In this document: piece after piece, positions 62,764-64,000 of the stretch | How the letters are laid out: the number at the start of each line of letters is the position of its first letter | Numbering within the stretch: the first letter of the stretch is position 1 | NCBI GenBank assembly: GCA_020635795.1 | Contig: JACJZD010000001.1 | Coordinates: 1,249,001 to 1,313,000, forward strand | Reading direction: 5' to 3' | Source of the DNA: Flavobacteriales bacterium | GTDB lineage: Bacteria; Bacteroidota; Bacteroidia; Flavobacteriales_E; Vicingaceae | DNA: 64,000 nt | Made by a program: the position numbers and the translations under genes | Notes under the pieces: model-generated | The model's input: the letters and a program-made list of their open reading frames with translations, nothing else | Database searches by the model: none | What the model was told of the DNA's origin: nothing

Positions 62764-64000
62764 TTATTTTTCTCCTTTCTCTAAACTTGCTTTTAAAGCT
62801 GATAATGCATCAATGTCACCTAAAGTAGATTTTTCCATTGAATCATTATTTTTCTTCACTGCTTTAGAAGTGGTGCTTCCGTCAGCTTTAGCTTTACCAC
62901 CCTTAGCTTTTGGAACAGCTGATTTTTCTTCAGCTTCTGTTTCTTTAAACAATTGAGTGTGAGAAAGAACTATTTTCTTAGCGTTTTTGTTAAACTCTAA
63001 TACTTTAAACTCTAATTTCTCATCAACTTTTGCTAAAGAACCATCTTCTTTTTCAATATTCTTTTTAGTAGCAATACCTTCTACTCCGTATTGAAGTGAA
63101 ATAATTGCTAAACCTTTAGCAGTAATTTCAGTAATTGTACCTTCGTGAGTTGAACCTTCAGTAAATACTGTTTCGAATACATCCCATGGATTTTCTTCCA
63201 ATTGTTTGTGTCCTAAACTTAATCTTCTGTTGTCTCTATCAATTTCTAATACTACCACTTCCATTTTTTCACCAACTTTGGTTAATTCTGATGGGTGGTT
63301 GATTTTTTTAGACCATGATAAATCAGAGATGTGAACTAAACCGTCAACACCTTGTTCTAATTCAACAAATACTCCAAAATCAGAAATGTTAGTTACTTTA
63401 CCATTGTGTTTTGAACCTACAGCATAGTTTTTCTCAATACCTTCCCATGGGTCTTTAGTTAATTGCTTAACTCCTAAACTCATTTTTCTTTCTTCTCTAT
63501 CTAAAGTTAAAATTTGAGCTTCAACTTCTTCTCCTACTTTAAAGAATTCTTGTGCTGGTTTTAAATGGTTACTCCAAGTAATTTCTGATACGTGGATTAA
63601 ACCTTCAACACCTGGAATTACTTCAATAAACGCACCATAATCAGCAACAACAACAACTTTACCTTTTACTGTATCACCAACAGATAATTTAGCATCTAAT
63701 TTATCCCATGGGTGTTCTTGTAATTGTTTAATACCTAAAGCAATACGTTTTTTATCATCATCAAAATCAAGAATTACCACGTTTAATTTTTGGTCTAATT
63801 CTAAAATTTCTTCTGGATGATTAATTCTGCTCCAAGATAAATCTGTAATGTGAACTAAACCATCAACACCACCTAAATCGATAAACACACCGTAAGAAGT
63901 AATGTTTTTAACAGTACCTTCTAATACTTGTCCTTTTTCTAATTTAGAAATGATTTGTGATTTTTGTTGTTCTAATTCAGCTTCGATTAATGCTTTGTGA
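62764..64000 (-). CDS. rpsA: 30S ribosomal protein S1 (partial, 5' part outside the window)
   Basis: The visible 412 residues contain several S1-type OB-fold repeats, each with GVFIDLGGVDGLVHITDLSW-like or GAFIEVIPGVEGLIHVSEI-like cores. The repeats are separated by EHPWDKLD-type linkers, and a Lys/Ala-rich tail follows. The frame continues past the right edge (KALIEAELEQQKSQIISKLEKGQVLEGTV); the GTG at 63888 is internal, not a start. S1 helps mRNA bind the 30S subunit. No other identity is plausible. Confidence 0.96.
   Translation of the reverse strand, partial: HKALIEAELEQQKSQIISKLEKGQVLEGTVKNITSYGVFIDLGGVDGLVHITDLSWSRINHPEEILELDQKLNVVILDFDDDKKRIALGIKQLQEHPWDKLDAKLSVGDTVKGKVVVVADYGAFIEVIPGVEGLIHVSEITWSNHLKPAQEFFKVGEEVEAQILTLDREERKMSLGVKQLTKDPWEGIEKNYAVGSKHNGKVTNISDFGVFVELEQGVDGLVHISDLSWSKKINHPSELTKVGEKMEVVVLEIDRDNRRLSLGHKQLEENPWDVFETVFTEGSTHEGTITEITAKGLAIISLQYGVEGIATKKNIEKEDGSLAKVDEKLEFKVLEFNKNAKKIVLSHTQLFKETEAEEKSAVPKAKGGKAKADGSTTSKAVKKNNDSMEKSTLGDIDALSALKASLEKGEK

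Noticed and set aside
63888..63890. GTG as the start of ribosomal protein S1
   Set aside because: It lies inside an S1 repeat (GVFIDLGGVDG) and the frame stays open to the window edge, so the gene continues outside.

Overview
The window looks like a chromosomal segment of a gliding or surface-active Bacteroidota, most likely order Flavobacteriales. It is AT-rich. Several secreted proteins carry type IX secretion (T9SS) C-terminal sorting domains. It encodes PorQ, PorP/SprF-like and GldN-like proteins and a complete BatA-E aerotolerance operon, and promoter -7 boxes of the TAnnTTTG type are visible. No genus can be assigned from the sequence alone. There is no CRISPR array, prophage or classical IS. 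The mobile signature consists of short dispersed repeats and one REP-associated tyrosine transposase (RAYT).

Layout. 1-8861 (minus): moxR, a four-helix-bundle gene, a DUF58 gene, a GxxExxY gene, a membrane-protein gene, then batA, batB, batC, batD and the start of batE. 9.0-20.2 kb: mixed housekeeping and envelope genes (TIGR02757, DUF4294, a START-like gene, tRNA-Met, a YwqK-like gene, an OmpA-domain gene, a T9SS cargo gene, ilvE, cmk-porQ, a TPR-SpoIIE phosphatase gene). 20.3-29.8 kb: priA, an outer-membrane protein gene, typA, an XRE regulator behind five TTACANNTGTAA palindromes, an orphan gldN-like gene, pyrD and an HMG-CoA lyase gene. 29.87-36.0 kb: a cobalamin riboswitch followed by a co-directional B12-uptake cluster: DUF4465 surface protein, second T9SS surface protein, BtuB-like TonB receptor, BtuG-like propeller lipoprotein and an ATP-pyrophosphatase. 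36.2-45.9 kb: a very AT-rich TIGR04141/DUF6119-like gene, a lipidated methyltransferase gene, a VOC gene, the RAYT gene, a HutD-like gene, an HELGH membrane-protein gene, a serine hydrolase gene, a spondin-domain gene, an RlmI-like gene, tpx and a MOSC gene. 46.0-62.6 kb: three giant T9SS type B adhesin genes, one paired with porP/sprF, plus a cyclophilin gene, pyrB and pyrR. 62.8-64.0 kb: the 3' part of rpsA.

The most unusual layer is repeat biology. Three families recur. (i) A 120-200 bp element with CCACATAG-type inverted ends and a central palindrome is present in four copies. One copy supplies the apparent GTG start codon of the B12 receptor, and two copies begin inside the stop codon of the upstream gene. 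(ii) Heptanucleotide arrays (GAAGNNN/CAACTTC) sit just after stop codons or inside coding starts, and include a perfect 5 x 7 bp tract inside a T9SS sorting domain that could be phase variable. (iii) RAYT-type REP palindromes flank the RAYT gene and also interrupt it in frame four times.

The genes form functional groups: Bat/MoxR stress-tolerance complex, T9SS machinery and its cargo, riboswitch-controlled surface B12 capture, and pyrimidine synthesis (pyrD, pyrB, pyrR). Functions are assigned from motifs and family knowledge; no database search was run.
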